Shown here piece after piece: positions 43,482 through 55,338 of a stretch of DNA of 64,000 nt. How positions within the stretch are numbered: the first letter of the stretch is position 1; each line of letters starts with the position of its first letter. The stretch lies in contig FJUW01000025.1 of assembly GCA_900074885.1 (NCBI GenBank), forward strand, positions 386,152 through 450,151, read 5' to 3'. Made by a program: the position numbers and the translations under genes. The DNA is from Rhynchosporium graminicola. Taxonomy: Eukaryota > Ascomycota > Leotiomycetes > Helotiales > Ploettnerulaceae. Under the pieces are notes generated by a model that was not told the origin of the DNA, searched no databases, and was given only the letters and a program-made list of their open reading frames with translations.

Positions 43482-45343
43482 TCATTTCTCAACCGGTAGA
43501 GGAGGAAACAATCCATCCCAAGCATCTCTCCCAACCGGGATCTTCGCCGTTCCGTACGTATCGTCAGCTCCAAGTTTGGCGTTATCAAAGGTCCGTCGAG
43601 ACTTGTCAACACCTATCATATCGAGAAGCTGAGCTGCCTTCTCAGGCATATATGGCTGCAGTAGAATTCCGACTATCCTTATAGCCTCTGCGCTGTGATA
43701 GATTGTGCAATTGATCAAGGCTGGTAACTTCGCCTCTTTTCGGCCACTTTGTAGGATCTTGGCCAGAGCCCATGGCTCCTGATCTTGGAGATATCTATTT
43801 GTCTTCTGGGTATCAGTAAGAGTGTCAAACAAGACATTAGCTGACACTTACATCATAGACTGCATTCATGATAATGTGTAATGCAGCTCCAGGATTCAGC
43901 TCTGCCATCTTAGCATTCGCTTTCTCGCTCAGGGTCTCTAACATAGCGATCTGAACATCTGTGCGTTTGTTCAAGTTGACAAAGCCCACGTTCTTTGCGC
44001 CCTGAACAGCTTTCCTTATGCTCCATATCTTCGGTCTGGTAACTCTACTAACCAGGTTGCCAAGTCCACCCTGGAGGCCTTTCTTATACCTTTCTACAAT
44101 GTAGTCATTTCCATAGTCCGAATCATTCGTAATGCCGCCATCGTGGGCAAGATAGTACCTCATCGGATCTACACCAAACCGATCAATTGCGAAAAATGGA
44201 TTGACTACGTTTCCAGTAGATTTGGCCATTTTCTCATGATTAAGCGTCCAATGCGCATGTGTAAGGATTTGCTTTGGTGGTTGAAGATCTAGCGCGATCA
44301 GAAACGCTGGCCAGTATATGCAGTGAAATCGCACAATGTCCTTTCCAATCACTTGCACGTCTGCTGGCCATCCCAGAGAATTTTCTTTTCCAGGAGCCCA
44401 AGGGTATCCAGCTTTCGTGATGTAGTTGACCAAAGCATCAAGCCAAACGTATATGGTCTGGCTCTCATCATCTGGTACTTGAATACCCCAGGTAAGCCTT
44501 TCCACTGGTCTTGAGATAGACAGATCCTGCAGACCATCTGTGACCCACTTGACTACATCACTCATTCGGGCTGCAGGAACAACAAAGCCTGGATTCTCCT
44601 TGTAGAAGTCAAGGAGTCGATCCTTGAAAGCTGAGAGCCTGAAGTGATAATTTCTTTCTGAAGTCCATTCTACCTCCTTGCCTGTCTCCTGCGAGGCCAT
44701 AAACGTCCGGCCAGTGTACGGGTCCAGTCGCTTTTCTATAGCCGACTCCGGATAGTATGTCTCATCGCTTACACAGTACCAACCTTCATGTTTAGACTCA
44801 TATATGTATTCCCTCTCTTTAAGCATCTGCCAGAAGTATTGAACAGCCTCCTTGTGGTCTGTATCTGTTGTCCTAACGAAATGGTCGTTGGCCAGTCCTG
44901 CTCGTTTCGCTAGTGACTTAAAGGTCTCCGCTGTCAAATCGCAGAATTCCTTCGGGGGCGTTTGAGCTTGTGCAGCTGCCCTTTGGACTTTCATGCCATG
45001 CTCGTCAGTTCCTGTGCACAGAATAGCCTGCTTTCCGCGCATGACCTGCCATCTTTTAAGGATGTCCGTAAGGACCATGGTATAGAGGTGGCCAACATGG
45101 GGAGCTGCAGAGAGGTTAGCACATCAAAACTTCATTCAATAATCGAATCTTACCGGCGTTAACGTAGAAGATTGGGGTAGTAACATAATACGGCTTTTCG
45201 AGTAAACATCTAGTTGTAGAGAAGCTTGTCCTTGACAAGGGTTCTGCTCGACAGGATTTGCAGACCCATTGAAGATGATTTTGGTTACTGACCCTTTGCC
45301 CCAGTTGGTACCGAGTCGCAGGAATGATACGACGGACATTCAT
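43482..45343 (-). CDS. MSM1: methionyl-tRNA synthetase, mitochondrial
   Basis: Exons 45154-45343, 43852-45104 and 43482-43805 give 588 residues. The N-terminus (MNVRRIIPATRYQLGQR, then TSFSTTRCLL) is a mitochondrial presequence. The class I catalytic fold begins [20 protein letters not shown], with the HIGH-like PHVGH at residues 65-69 split from the preceding Asn by intron 1. The KMSKS loop is K-M-A-K-S at 355-359. A short anticodon-binding helical domain (RYLQDQEPWALAKILQSGRK) closes the protein, with no C-terminal tRNA-binding EMAP-like extension, as in bacterial/mitochondrial type enzymes. It charges mitochondrial initiator and elongator tRNA-Met. Confidence 0.95.
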
Positions 45344-45684
45344 GGTTGAGGTTTCCTAACCTTCTCGTGTTGTCTGAATTTGAGCCTTTCAGGATCCGTG
45401 CCGCGCATTAGCTCAGGCAGAATCGAGCGGTAAAGCAACCGGTGAAGTCGCTAAACAGCCAGAACGGGTCAAGCTCTCGGGCCTTTCGAACTGAGCAAGC
45501 CGCAAGTTCACAACTTTCATATTTCTATTTCTGAGCTGCGCATTCCCAAGTACATAAAGACAACGAATGTCAAATCCTTCAGGACAAAGAACTATACCAA
45601 ATCACGTGTCCATAAAACTCAATTGCCTGGCCCACCATCTGAAATATTTACCTGATCTCTCTAAAATCTGAACAAAATTCAACA
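45344..45684. promoter_or_regulatory. divergent promoter of MSM1 and the MTR2-like gene
   Basis: 341 bp between two divergent starts. No coding signal. Confidence 0.45.
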
Positions 45685-46250
45685 ATGGCAGAACTGACAG
45701 AGGACATAGCACAGAAGGTTGCTGCAAATGGTAAGCCCCCTTTTTGCAATACGATTTTGCCTGTAAACCTAACATATATGCAGCTGCTGAGGAGTTCGTT
45801 AAGCATTATTATGCAGCATTGAACAGCTCCAAAGGTGGTCAACCCCCCATCGCATCATTTTACCTCAGCCCAACGGATAGCCGTACACCAACAATTTCCA
45901 TTAATGGCGAAGTGTTCCACGAAGCCACATTATTACAGAGTAAAATTGATGATCAACCCGAGCGATCCCAGTACGAGGTCCAGTCATTTGACTGCCAGGT
46001 CTTGAATTCAAATTACAATGTTGGTGTAGATGACACTGCAATCAGCCCTGAGAAGGATGGCAGGAAGATGAGTATTCTGGTTCTGGTCAGCGGAAGTGTT
46101 AAGAATATGAAGGATGATATAGGAGCAGACATTCGAGGATTCTCGGAGAGTATCATTTTGGTCCCAGGCTGGGACGCTCACGCTTCGAAGGCCTCGAAAG
46201 GTTCGAGGAAGTGGCTGATCTCAAGTCAAACCTTCAGATTCGTACTTTGA
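45685..46250 (+). CDS. MTR2: NTF2-like mRNA export factor, MTR2 type
   Basis: Exons 45685-45730 and 45784-46250 give 170 residues. The NTF2-like fold is seen in EEFVKHYYAALN, PPIASFYLSP, ISINGEVF, YEVQSFDCQVLNSNYNVG, ILVLVSGSVKN, RGFSESIILVPGWD and KWLISSQTFRFVL. These blocks, in particular the paired QSFDCQVLN and final SQTFRFVL, fit fungal Mtr2, the small partner of Mex67 in export of mRNA and pre-60S subunits through nuclear pores. An NXT1/p15 label is the alternative, since the two are functional analogues. The protein is complete with a normal stop. Confidence 0.82.
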
Positions 46251-47036
46251 TTCGTGATTTTGGGGGTCACCAGAACTGCTTGGAAAGGAAGATAGTTATC
46301 GTTGGATGTGGCGTAAAGGAATCTCCAATTTTGGAAAACTGACAGTTTATTCTGCATCTGTTTATCTGTTTCCTCGTTAATTCGAAAAAGAATATATACT
46401 TTCAATCTACGAATCTTTCTTTTATTGTGGTCATCCCTCGCGGGACTTCTTCTCCTCATTTCCTCCTTAGGCTTTTCCAAATAGAGCTTCTTCTTCTCGC
46501 ATGAAAAAATTCGCACATCGTCTGAATATCCATCATAACACGGAAATTTTGGCCCCTAATAGTAGATCACCAGCTTAGCTGCCACAATTATTTCATTCAT
46601 CTTTACCTCAATTCGGACCGTTGATTCACAATTTTCCATCAGGCCATACCTCTTCGAATAGCAAGCCTCAATATCACTGTTCGTCACTCTGATATCCTAC
46701 ACCCATATCCACCTGATACCATCCATACAGGTTTTATTTTTCTGGTCCAGCATATGCCTATCGTTCTCCATCATCGTTCATCAATAGACCTATACTTGAT
46801 GGACTTATATCCTGACCTCGCAACGGCAACCCATCACCTTCGCCGCAGCACATGCTAAAAATCTATGATCTTCCTCGAATATCAGTTCCACAGCAAACTC
46901 GTCACCTACATCAACAGACTGATATTTCATTGTTGGGAGTCAGCAGTTGCGAACAATAGCAACGCACTGCTCTTTCAGAACGACCGGAAATCTCGAGCAC
47001 CAAGACAGTCTGAAGTCTACCTTCAGGGTCCTCAAA
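46251..47036. other. intergenic region
   Basis: 786 bp. The region after 46560 is rich in CATC/CCAT and pyrimidines and likely is the promoter and leader of the gene at 47037. The downstream frame is open for 30 codons before the ATG. Confidence 0.4.
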
Positions 47037-49441
47037 ATGAAGATCCCTCCCGGCTTCCTCGATGCTAAGGGCAAGGTTGCCAAAGGTGACTTTAGTCTCA
47101 CCAGAGGCGACGACCATATCGAAGTCAAAGAATTCGGCGCCGTCAGTGAAGGTAGGAAAATCAGCTGTTACGTCCTCACCTCACCTGGAGATATCCTCAC
47201 ATTGAGTTTCGCTTTGAGGGCTGATATTGCCAACCATGCGGACTTTGTCGTAGATGGTATCCTGCGGAATTGCCGGTCTGCTCCCGCCTCAAGGTCTTTC
47301 AATGGAACTTTCGAAAAAGCAGTATACCAAGGGTGGAAGTCCGAGATGAAGCGAGCGGCGGTCAAATACTCCAGGATGAGAGTCAAGGAGCGTGGAAATG
47401 CTGAGAGTAAGCTCTCATTCCATACTTACCCAAGTGGAATTGCTGACACTACAGACATGATCTCGACAAATAGCGATACTCCCTCAACAGTTGGTAGTCT
47501 CGAGGTCCGCCTCTATCGAACACACGCAAGAAGTAGCGCCGAATTGGTCACGAACAGTGATGCTAATGCACCAGCCCCAGCTCACAATGATAGAGCTCCC
47601 GCATTTGACAAATTTGGTGAGTGGTATGAGGCGAATTCCAATGTCAACTTTGTGGGACCGCCACCGCCTTTCTGCATAGAGTAAGCTATCCAGTTGCTCC
47701 TTGTATTGTTTTCGAACTGACTGATATTGACAGGCTCTTTGACCACAATCAGGTTGGTAAGATTAAGAAAGAAAGAATTCTCAAGGATCTCCCTGAAAAC
47801 CATGAGCTCTGGGCTACGTTCATCTTCCATCTACGCTCAGCCGAATATTTGCGGCAGCTTGGATTTGGCACATCACTTGGTGCAATTGCTACGGATCCTT
47901 CGATGAAAACGAGCGTCGCGAGGAAAGAGGAGAGCGAGCTGCGATCGGACGCAACATCAATTGAAAAGGCTCTGGTCGAGGATAACACAGGTGGTTGTCA
48001 GAAAAAGGCCCCAAAACATGCGGAGCTATTGAAGAACAAGGCTGTCCCAAGACCAGCCCCAATTCTGGCTCCTCCAACCACTGTCACCGGACTTCTCAAT
48101 GCCTTATCGAGTGCCAGGGATGGATCCCCAGAGCCTTTGCCAGCAACAACAGTATTCAAGAACTCAAAGGGGGCTATTCTACTAAAGCAAGAAGCTATGG
48201 ATGAGCTGCAGAAATTTCAAGAACCCGCAGAAAGTAAGACCGCTATTCTGCGTGGAGTTGGTGGCCTGGGCACATCACCTGCCCACCAAGCATTCCTTCA
48301 AAAGGCGTCCACCCTTCAAGGCGAGATTCTCTCGCCAACACCCACACAAGATGAGCCCTCCCGCAATGGTGGTAATGGCGCCCCTCAAACGAGGCCGGCC
48401 AGCCAGCGCACAATAGATGCCATATTCTCTCCGACAAAACTTCTATTTTCTCAGCCTCGAGAGTCGGCTGAAGAAATGTTGGCTTTCTCGAAGAAATCTG
48501 AGGACCGCCTGAGCAAAGCTGACTCGCAACATCTCAAAATTTATAATAACAACCTCAACTTCGTCAAGCCAGCCTATACTAGCTTAAATAACCCACGTCA
48601 TGATTCGCCCAGACAGATTGCTCTTAGTAGAGGACTCTCAGAAGTTTCTGACAGTCCTGCAGAGGTTGCTGACCCCCAGGATATCGCTAGAGCTGTCAAG
48701 TCCAGTCAAACTTCCAGTCAGAGGACTACACAAGATACTAACACTAGCCACGCTTTCCAATTAGACCAAGTAGGATTGGGTATCTCCCATGGTCCCTTGT
48801 TGAAGATCAAGTCGATTGAGTACGAGCAAGGCAATCACACATATCTTAGTCCGCTGCTAGGAACCTCACAATATCCAACGCCAAATTCCAATATTGGTAG
48901 TCCGCTCCACAAGTTCCACACAGCCTGTGGCCTTTCTTTCAGCAATCCGCGTGAACCTCTAAGAGAGCAGTGGCAGCGCCCGGCACTCGGCTCTGTTTCT
49001 TCAAGCTCGCCAAAGCCCCGACAAGAAACTCCCCAAAACCTTCAATCCCAAGTCCCCAGACAGAGCGATCTGAGATCTACAACTCCTCTCAAACGAAAGT
49101 CAGATTACTTGACCGGCAATAGCACTCCAGACGTAGTATCGCCACGAAATCTCAGTAGATCTCCAAGCGTTATGAATGCTGAATTCGAACACGACAAGGC
49201 GGCGGCTGAAGCTCGATTTGCCACGGCAGAGAGAAAACGAGAAGAGTTGCAGCAGAGACTTGGGAATGCCCTAGATCTGAAGCGAGAGATGGGAAAAGTA
49301 GGTGAGAGTTAAGCCGATAGGAGAGGCTATCTCTAATGTTGAAAACAGATCCGAGAGATTAACCAAAGAGCCGCTGATGTCGAGAGACAAAATGCGGAGA
49401 TGGAGATATGTTTCAAGTATTTTCTCCAAATGCTAAATTAA
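47037..49441 (+). CDS. fungal protein of unknown function with C-terminal coiled coil
   Basis: Exons 47037-47680, 47734-49297 and 49349-49441 give 766 residues. The last 93-bp exon, after an AAA|GTAGGT donor, extends the coiled coil (IREINQRAADVERQNAEMEI). The N-terminal ~210 residues form a beta-rich globular domain (GDFSLTRGDDHIEVKEFGAV, then SCYVLTSPGDILTLSFALRA and FVVDGILRNCRSA), similar in look to the fungal-specific domains called DUF7918 in some databases; that match is from memory and unverified. Residues ~280-690 are disordered and Ser/Pro/Gln-rich with SP motifs. The end is a charged helix (EFEHDKAAAEARFATAERKR). No catalytic motif is visible. Confidence 0.75.
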
Positions 49442-50128
49442 TCAGTTGGTAGGCAGAGATTGAGCTATTAAATGAAACAAACATCATGGACTGAATAAAT
49501 GAAGGACGCAAGTGGGGGGTTCCCACGGCCAGGAGCAGTTATTCTCGTCACAGAAGCAATGCGTTGATTATGGAAGCCGAGATTTCGTTCGTGATTAACA
49601 CGATTATAAGATTCATACTGGGTCTGCTGCGCTCGTCGAGATCTGTGTTCGTGTGCTAAAGCGCTCTCGGACACGGTATGTCTATCGCGGAAGCAGTTGG
49701 CTTCTATTTGAGAGACACGTCACAATTTCGGCCGCCTGTGGTGCGGTTTGGATGTGGGCAGTGCGTTCCCGAGGGAAGCAATTTTTATATCCTCAGATGG
49801 CCACATCTCCTACAAAGAACATCTTCAACGGATCGTGGAAAGCTGATTATGACAAACCTAGAAGCAAAACTATCGATGATTTAGCATTAATGAATCAAAT
49901 CAACAAACAAAGCTGCATTAAGTTACCGTAAGACCCGACCACAGACTATGACACCCAACACACGCTATTTTCTATACAGTCTCTAGTGATATTAGATGAA
50001 TAAGACATAATCGCGATTATAAGTAGTACGTGTCTGTCTGAAACGTTGGAAGGAGTTTATTATTGACATGCTCTCTACCTAGGCGACCATCATGGAATCC
50101 GCAAAACTCCACCATCTCACAACACAAT
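49442..50128. other. intergenic region between convergent genes
   Basis: Between the unknown 766-residue gene (plus) and the small minus-strand gene. Short frames only; nothing recognised. Confidence 0.45.
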
Positions 50129-50895
50129 CTATACTCTAGGAGTCCGCAAGTTTGCCTTTACTCTTTCAAGGAGTTGCTCTTTGGTGTCTTTCGAATTCGG
50201 ATGAAGGTTCCTCTGTTTGACATCCTGGTGTCAGCAAGCACTCTGAGACAACGAAATTATGGGTTAATTATTAAATCGTAGCGACAAGATGAAGCCAGCC
50301 AGCCATACAAGAAGGTTTCCCCATAAAAATCCGCAAGGGCGACAGATGATGGATGGGGGAAGTATTGCTTACAGCTGCTAGCCATCTCCGCATCTCCTCA
50401 TATGTCCATGTTTCAGGGTCTGATGTGGAATTAGCGGATGTCCTCAAAATACGAAGCAAATACCTACCACCAATTGGGTCTGGTTCTTTGGGGAACATGT
50501 CTTGGCCCCAGATCGACCATGCTGCTACAGCGGTCACAATCCCGCCGAATGCTGGAAGTGTTAGTCATGCATTCATTCAGGTGATGTGAGGTAGGTATTT
50601 ACCAAGAAATGTGTTCTACATAGTATTTTAGCAATTTTCAGCATGAAGCCTGTAGGAAAAGAAACGAAGATATCTGATTTGGATTTACCAAATCAGGAAT
50701 CAGCTGAGAGCCTGCAGGACGAGGATACAGCTTCATCCTTAGTAAATAAAAATGAGGGAAGCTAGATGCCTTGAAAAATGAAACTGAGCATATGAATGCA
50801 TATTCTTCTTTCGTGAGATGAACATCGCTCCAGATGGCGTATTGATTGTATCAACTGACCTTTGAATTCAGAGCTCTATCAAGAGGAGTCGGCAT
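50129..50895 (-). CDS. small conserved protein with one membrane helix and a HeH/SAP-like motif; contains a 13-nt micro-exon
   Basis: Five exons (50860-50895, 50603-50615, 50468-50551, 50373-50419, 50129-50212) give 87 residues. The second exon is only 13 nt; with it the phase closes and the protein reads MPTPLDRALNSKNTFLAFGG and on. Residues ~13-30 are a hydrophobic helix (TFLAFGGIVTAVAAWSIWG). The second half has the WTYEEMRRWLAARNLHPN then TKEQLLERVKANL pattern of helix-extended-loop-helix (HeH/SAP-like) units seen in fungal Ish1/Msc1-type proteins. Helix plus DMFPKEPDPIGDPETW is a pattern I associate with small fungal proteins of unknown role. Introns 1 and 4 (244 and 160 bp) are long. 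Function not known. Confidence 0.78.
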
Positions 50896-51340
50896 GTTGT
50901 TGATCTTCAAGTTGGAAGCGAGAGGCAGGGTTGTTGGAAATGTGACTATGTGAGACTGGCTTTCATTCCTTGACGTGAAATACCCGTAGTTGAGTTTTCG
51001 AATAATAGTAGCAAGACGAAGACAAGTTTATACTCATTTGAGAGTCAGAAGACAGGAATGATTCACCAAAGTCTCGAGTCAATGCTTCAGGCAAGCCGCC
51101 TTCGCAGCATCCCCGCCATGCGTCAACCTTGTCTCGATTCAGCCACAACCCTCACAGTGGGTGGCGCCTGAAGAAGTACACTTAAGGTCATGTGACAGAG
51201 AGCTTATCAACGAACCGAGGCTGCCAAGACGCTAAAAACTTGCCATCCGCACAGCATTGCATTTTGAAAGCAAACCAACCTACGATTTAGCAATCCAACT
51301 CCCGCCAAACCCTATCATCAAAGTCCAGAAATCCGTCAAA
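50896..51340. promoter_or_regulatory. divergent promoter of the small minus-strand gene and RPL38
   Basis: 445 bp, no coding signal. The last 60 bases before RPL38 are C/A-rich as expected of a ribosomal-protein leader. Confidence 0.45.
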
Positions 51341-51947
51341 ATGCCTCGCGAAATTTCAGACATCAAGAACGTAAGTTTGGATGTAGAGCGCGTCGAATTG
51401 CTCTAGTGGGTGAAGTTTGCCGGGCAAGAGAACTAATGTTTGTGTACAGTTCATTGAGATTTGCAGACGCAAGGATGCCTCATGTACGTCTCTATAAAAT
51501 CCACGAAGACACGCCAGGAAAGGCAATTGGGCTGGGAGATGAGGAGGGAGGGAGTGCAATGAAGCTTTTGGATGTGCGGGATGCGACCAAGAATGCGAGA
51601 CTGATGGAATATAGCTGCCCGCATAAAGCGCAACAAGAAGTCATCGCAAATCAAGTTCAAGGTCCGCTGTCAGAGACACCTCTACACCCTTGTCTTGAAG
51701 GATTCCGAGAAGGCCGAGAAGTTGAAGCAATCGCTGCCACCTAGTACGTTCCCCTTGAAGAGAGAAGGTGTCGTAGGATAAGGATCTAGGATCTGAGCTG
51801 CAGAGCATCAACTGGACCGAGAGCTCGGGAATGCGACCCCAGCTATAGGAAATTATTAGCTAAATCATTTGATCTGACCTCTACCTTACAGACCTCACCA
51901 TCGCCGATACCCCAAAGAAGAACGCCAAGGGAAAGCGAAGCGCATAG
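51341..51947 (+). CDS. RPL38: 60S ribosomal protein eL38
   Basis: Four exons (51341-51370, 51450-51483, 51615-51743, 51892-51947) give 82 residues. The protein reads [20 protein letters not shown], then [40 protein letters not shown] and [20 protein letters not shown], full-length eL38. It is a small protein of the large cytosolic ribosomal subunit. Introns of 79, 131 and 148 bp are longer than most in the window and take up more than half of the gene, which is usual for fungal ribosomal-protein genes. Donors GTAAGT, GTACGT and GTACGT. Confidence 0.96.
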
Positions 51948-52480
51948 AGAGTGACGGAATAAGGCAATCGAATCGATAATTGAAGGATGGACTGTGCATT
52001 GATTCTTTGCAAGGGGCGTCTGGCAAGTAGGGGATGAATTAAAATGCTGAGCTTTTATGAAGTAGCGCAGCGGAAATAAAAAGCCCCCAAACCACTGACA
52101 TCCTTTCCAAGTTCACAACTTAGGTTTTGCCTTCAGATCGACGATTGAATAGGTAGGTCCTTTCCTCTGCTGTTCAAATGAACAAGCTGGGTTACTTCAG
52201 GATTCCTTTTTGGGTGTGATTCCGCAGCTTCCATATTTGGTTGCGAAACAGCCACGGCCTCTCGATCACTTGTGTAAGCGATGCTGCCTTCCCATTTCAA
52301 GATTGCATTCTCCTGGGATGTGAACATGAGACCTCTGTCTTTGCTATTCTGCCATCTCATCAACCAGTTTCAGACCTTCAACTCCAATCATTGTTAATTT
52401 TGCTATCAGTACTACGACGCCTACTTTGCAATTTGCATATACTGGACCACACCAAGACTTCACATCTTTCTGACCTTGCA
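51948..52480. other. intergenic region
   Basis: 533 bp between RPL38 and an orphan gene. No gene or repeat seen. Confidence 0.4.
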
Positions 52481-53629
52481 ATGGCTGTCACCGAGTTCAC
52501 CACGCTCCCTTTCAACCATGATGACTGGGAGCCCTCGGAGAAGATCTTACCAAAATTTGAAGTCGCAAAGCGAGCTCAGAAAATAGCCTCTTCCGAAGAT
52601 CAAGAAGATGCGCCACCGCGTACATAAAAGTCGCCTCCCATCAACTTTTTATGCACATGTGGTAAACATGTGGCAGAAGCTCTCACATGCGTCTTGTGCT
52701 GCCACGCTCCGGCTACAACGGCTATAACTTCCCCAGAAGCATCGAATTCTCTACTACCAGGGCATGGCCCTGCACGACCGCTTGGAGACCCTGCGCCTCG
52801 ACTTGTCTCACCACGAAATATCGAACTCAAATTGGAGACCGCAATCCACGTTTTGTACAAAAAATCGAACTTTGAGTTCAGGGTCTTCCAGCAACTCGAC
52901 GATCCATCCATCATACATTTCCTTGGAAGATTGGGTTCTGTAAAAGCGCACGAGGCATTCCTTCGTTCGACAGACAATAAGAAGCTGCTCAAATTATTCA
53001 AAGGGGACATTCCAGAAAGCGGAAGGATGAAAAGGCAAATGTGGCATTTGGACGTCGATATCTTCCAGTGCCCCCATAGTAGATGGATTAGGACTGTAAA
53101 CAGCCTGCACTTTCAGGGATGGTCAGTTCCGGCGGAGCATAAAGACGAAGTCGCGACTCAGCTTTCCAAGCACATAAACCATGAGAGAATCGTTAACAAG
53201 CGTCGCGTTGTTGGCGGATGGAAGGCTGATAAAGCGCCTACTGAGCCCCAGGAGTTCATGCTTTTCTACTTCATGGGCGGTTCCTTCGAAGGGCCCTTGA
53301 TGTCGGCCATAAACGTGTATATCCAGGCGAAGTTTATCACGGGTAGTACGGGTGCAACGCGTATCCGGTTTGTAGATCTCACACTCATGAAGCCAAACCC
53401 GGATTCAGTAACGGGGGCTCAGTTAAAGTATGTGCGAGCGCAAATGGCAGAAGATGCCAAGACGTCTTCACATAGCCTTTCACAAATAGCAACCGCCTAT
53501 CTTAAGCGAGCTATCGTATTAAAACAACAGATACACTGTGCGTGCCTGTGTGAAGTCACGTTTCTGATGATGAGCCGACTCGTTATATGTCGGCGACTTA
53601 CGTTTGTTTTTACTGCTGTCACGCTGTGA
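52481..53629 (+). CDS. orphan protein of unknown function
   Basis: Exons 52481-52619 and 52677-53629 give 363 residues; the intron has a GTACAT donor and a direct repeat ACATGTGG before its CAG acceptor. I do not recognise it. The N-terminus (MAVTEFTTLPFNHDDWEPSE) is acidic and the junction leads to a Cys/His cluster (ALTCVLCCHAPATTAI). The middle looks folded and protein-like (LKLETAIHVLYKKSNFEFRV, QMWHLDVDIFQCPHSRWIRT, FVDLTLMKPNPDSVTGAQLK). The last ~30 residues (CLCEVTFLMMSRLVICRRLT) look unlike the rest and may be intron sequence read through: a GTGCGT donor candidate follows the codons for KQQIH. So the 3' end is uncertain. Confidence 0.5.
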
Positions 53630-55338
53630 TTAATGTCCTGGAAGAGCCCAGTGATTTTGGACACTCGAGGCCGCCAATTTATCTGGGGCGAAGCAATTTG
53701 AGGCCTAGCTAATTCATCGTACCGTATTTTCGAAGTCATCAAAAGGTTAGGCAATTTTGAAGGATTACTTGGCATAATATCCTGAAATACTTTTAGATTT
53801 CATTATCGTCCTGCGACCTTGAAAACATACCTAGCCATTTTTCGATTTGCAGAAGAGGAAGTCGCCCGGCCCTGTGATATTTTAGTTGGTGTTCTGTAAC
53901 AGGTTCACGACTCTTTTATCAATGTGTGATTCCTTGGTTATTATCGCTTTGCAGGCCAACAATTTCGATCCGCCTCGATGTGAAATTGGCCAACTGTATG
54001 AATGATAGTTGTTGAGCGAGATATCGTACTATCCCTCCTTCTGAAGTAGTCTTTCTGATTATTGCTTGAAGCTCTGAAAGCGATTTAAACATTCAAGAAA
54101 ACGGAGTATGATCTTCGGCTTCATCGGAAACGCATCAGGTCACCATCGATACCTTGGCAGTAGACAGCACACCTGTTGTTTAGATTAGGAATTGGGTCAC
54201 GTTCATTGGCCCAAAGACACATTCACACTTTTAGGGTTCAACAAGACGTGTGACTGCCACTACTCTGGTTGCTTTCTTAATTCATGGTGAGGGTCGATAT
54301 TGTCTCATCTACGAAGTACTACCTACTGGAAAACTTGGAGAGAGAGAGCAGAACCTTAAGTATCAGTCATACGACAATCTTCCACACACAATCCCTCCCG
54401 GTTGTATATTTTCCTCAAAGCTGGGCAGATTCGTGTCGAACGAAGCAGCCTGGAATCCTCGCAGTAAACCCAATATTCCATGATCAACCCTTCAATTTTG
54501 TCACAGATAGCATAGGTGACTTTGAAGCCCTATACCTACTTAGGGCACATTAACCGTGATACTTTTTTAGTTTTGGTATAGAGTTGCTGTAATACGTACT
54601 TGGCCACTTCTCACTTGCTGAAGACGACGTTTGCCTAGCCTCGCGCTCACCTGAATTCGGCATTATCTGGTCTCGTCCCACTCAGCAGATTTCGTGCAAC
54701 TTTGCGATCTGGACGATACGAGTACGGCTGGGTTGAATGCTAGATCGAGGAGGGCCACGGAATCGACCTGTACCTGCAGCCTTGAAGTATTATGTTATAC
54801 CCTTGTTTTAGATACCATACTTCGTATTTCGACCGCTAGAGCTCGCGGACGTTGGGACGAAACGAAACGAAACGAAACGACGAAACGCGAAACTTCTCGA
54901 ACTACATTCAAACCTGTCCAAAACTTCTGACCTACGATCACATGTGCTGTGTACGGGTTATGTTGCACAAATTGAGGTGTTCTCAGTAGAAGTTCAACTC
55001 CTCCGTCTTTCTCGCTTCGCTTCACTGCTAATATGTGGCCTCGCATGAGGAGGCGTCACCGCGTCAAGCTGCTCGACTTTCAACTCAGGGGTCTTGCATA
55101 TAAATATCACGACCAATCAAAGCAGCTCCCCATGAAGTTTAAGCTTCCTACCCCAGATGGCTCGGCCTCTTATCTCTCTCCGTCGACCGCTGATGCGAGC
55201 ACCCTGCCGGCATCTGCGTAGGTGTATGTGCCACACATAACCCTATGCCTCTCTTTGTTCCATATCGCTCCCTACTTCTCCCTCGCCTTCAACACTCAAT
55301 GTCGGAAATTTAACCGGGGAGAGCATGTCCAGTGTGCA
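53630..55338. other. intergenic region, no gene seen
   Basis: 1.7 kb before mevalonate kinase. It holds a CGAAA pentanucleotide run at 54858-54892. The ERG12 frame is open from 55222 but the first good ATG is 55339. Nothing else recognised. Confidence 0.45.
54858..54892. repeat. (CGAAA)n pentanucleotide microsatellite
   Basis: Four tandem CGAAA units plus interrupted copies. Intergenic, about 450 bp upstream of ERG12. Confidence 0.85.
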
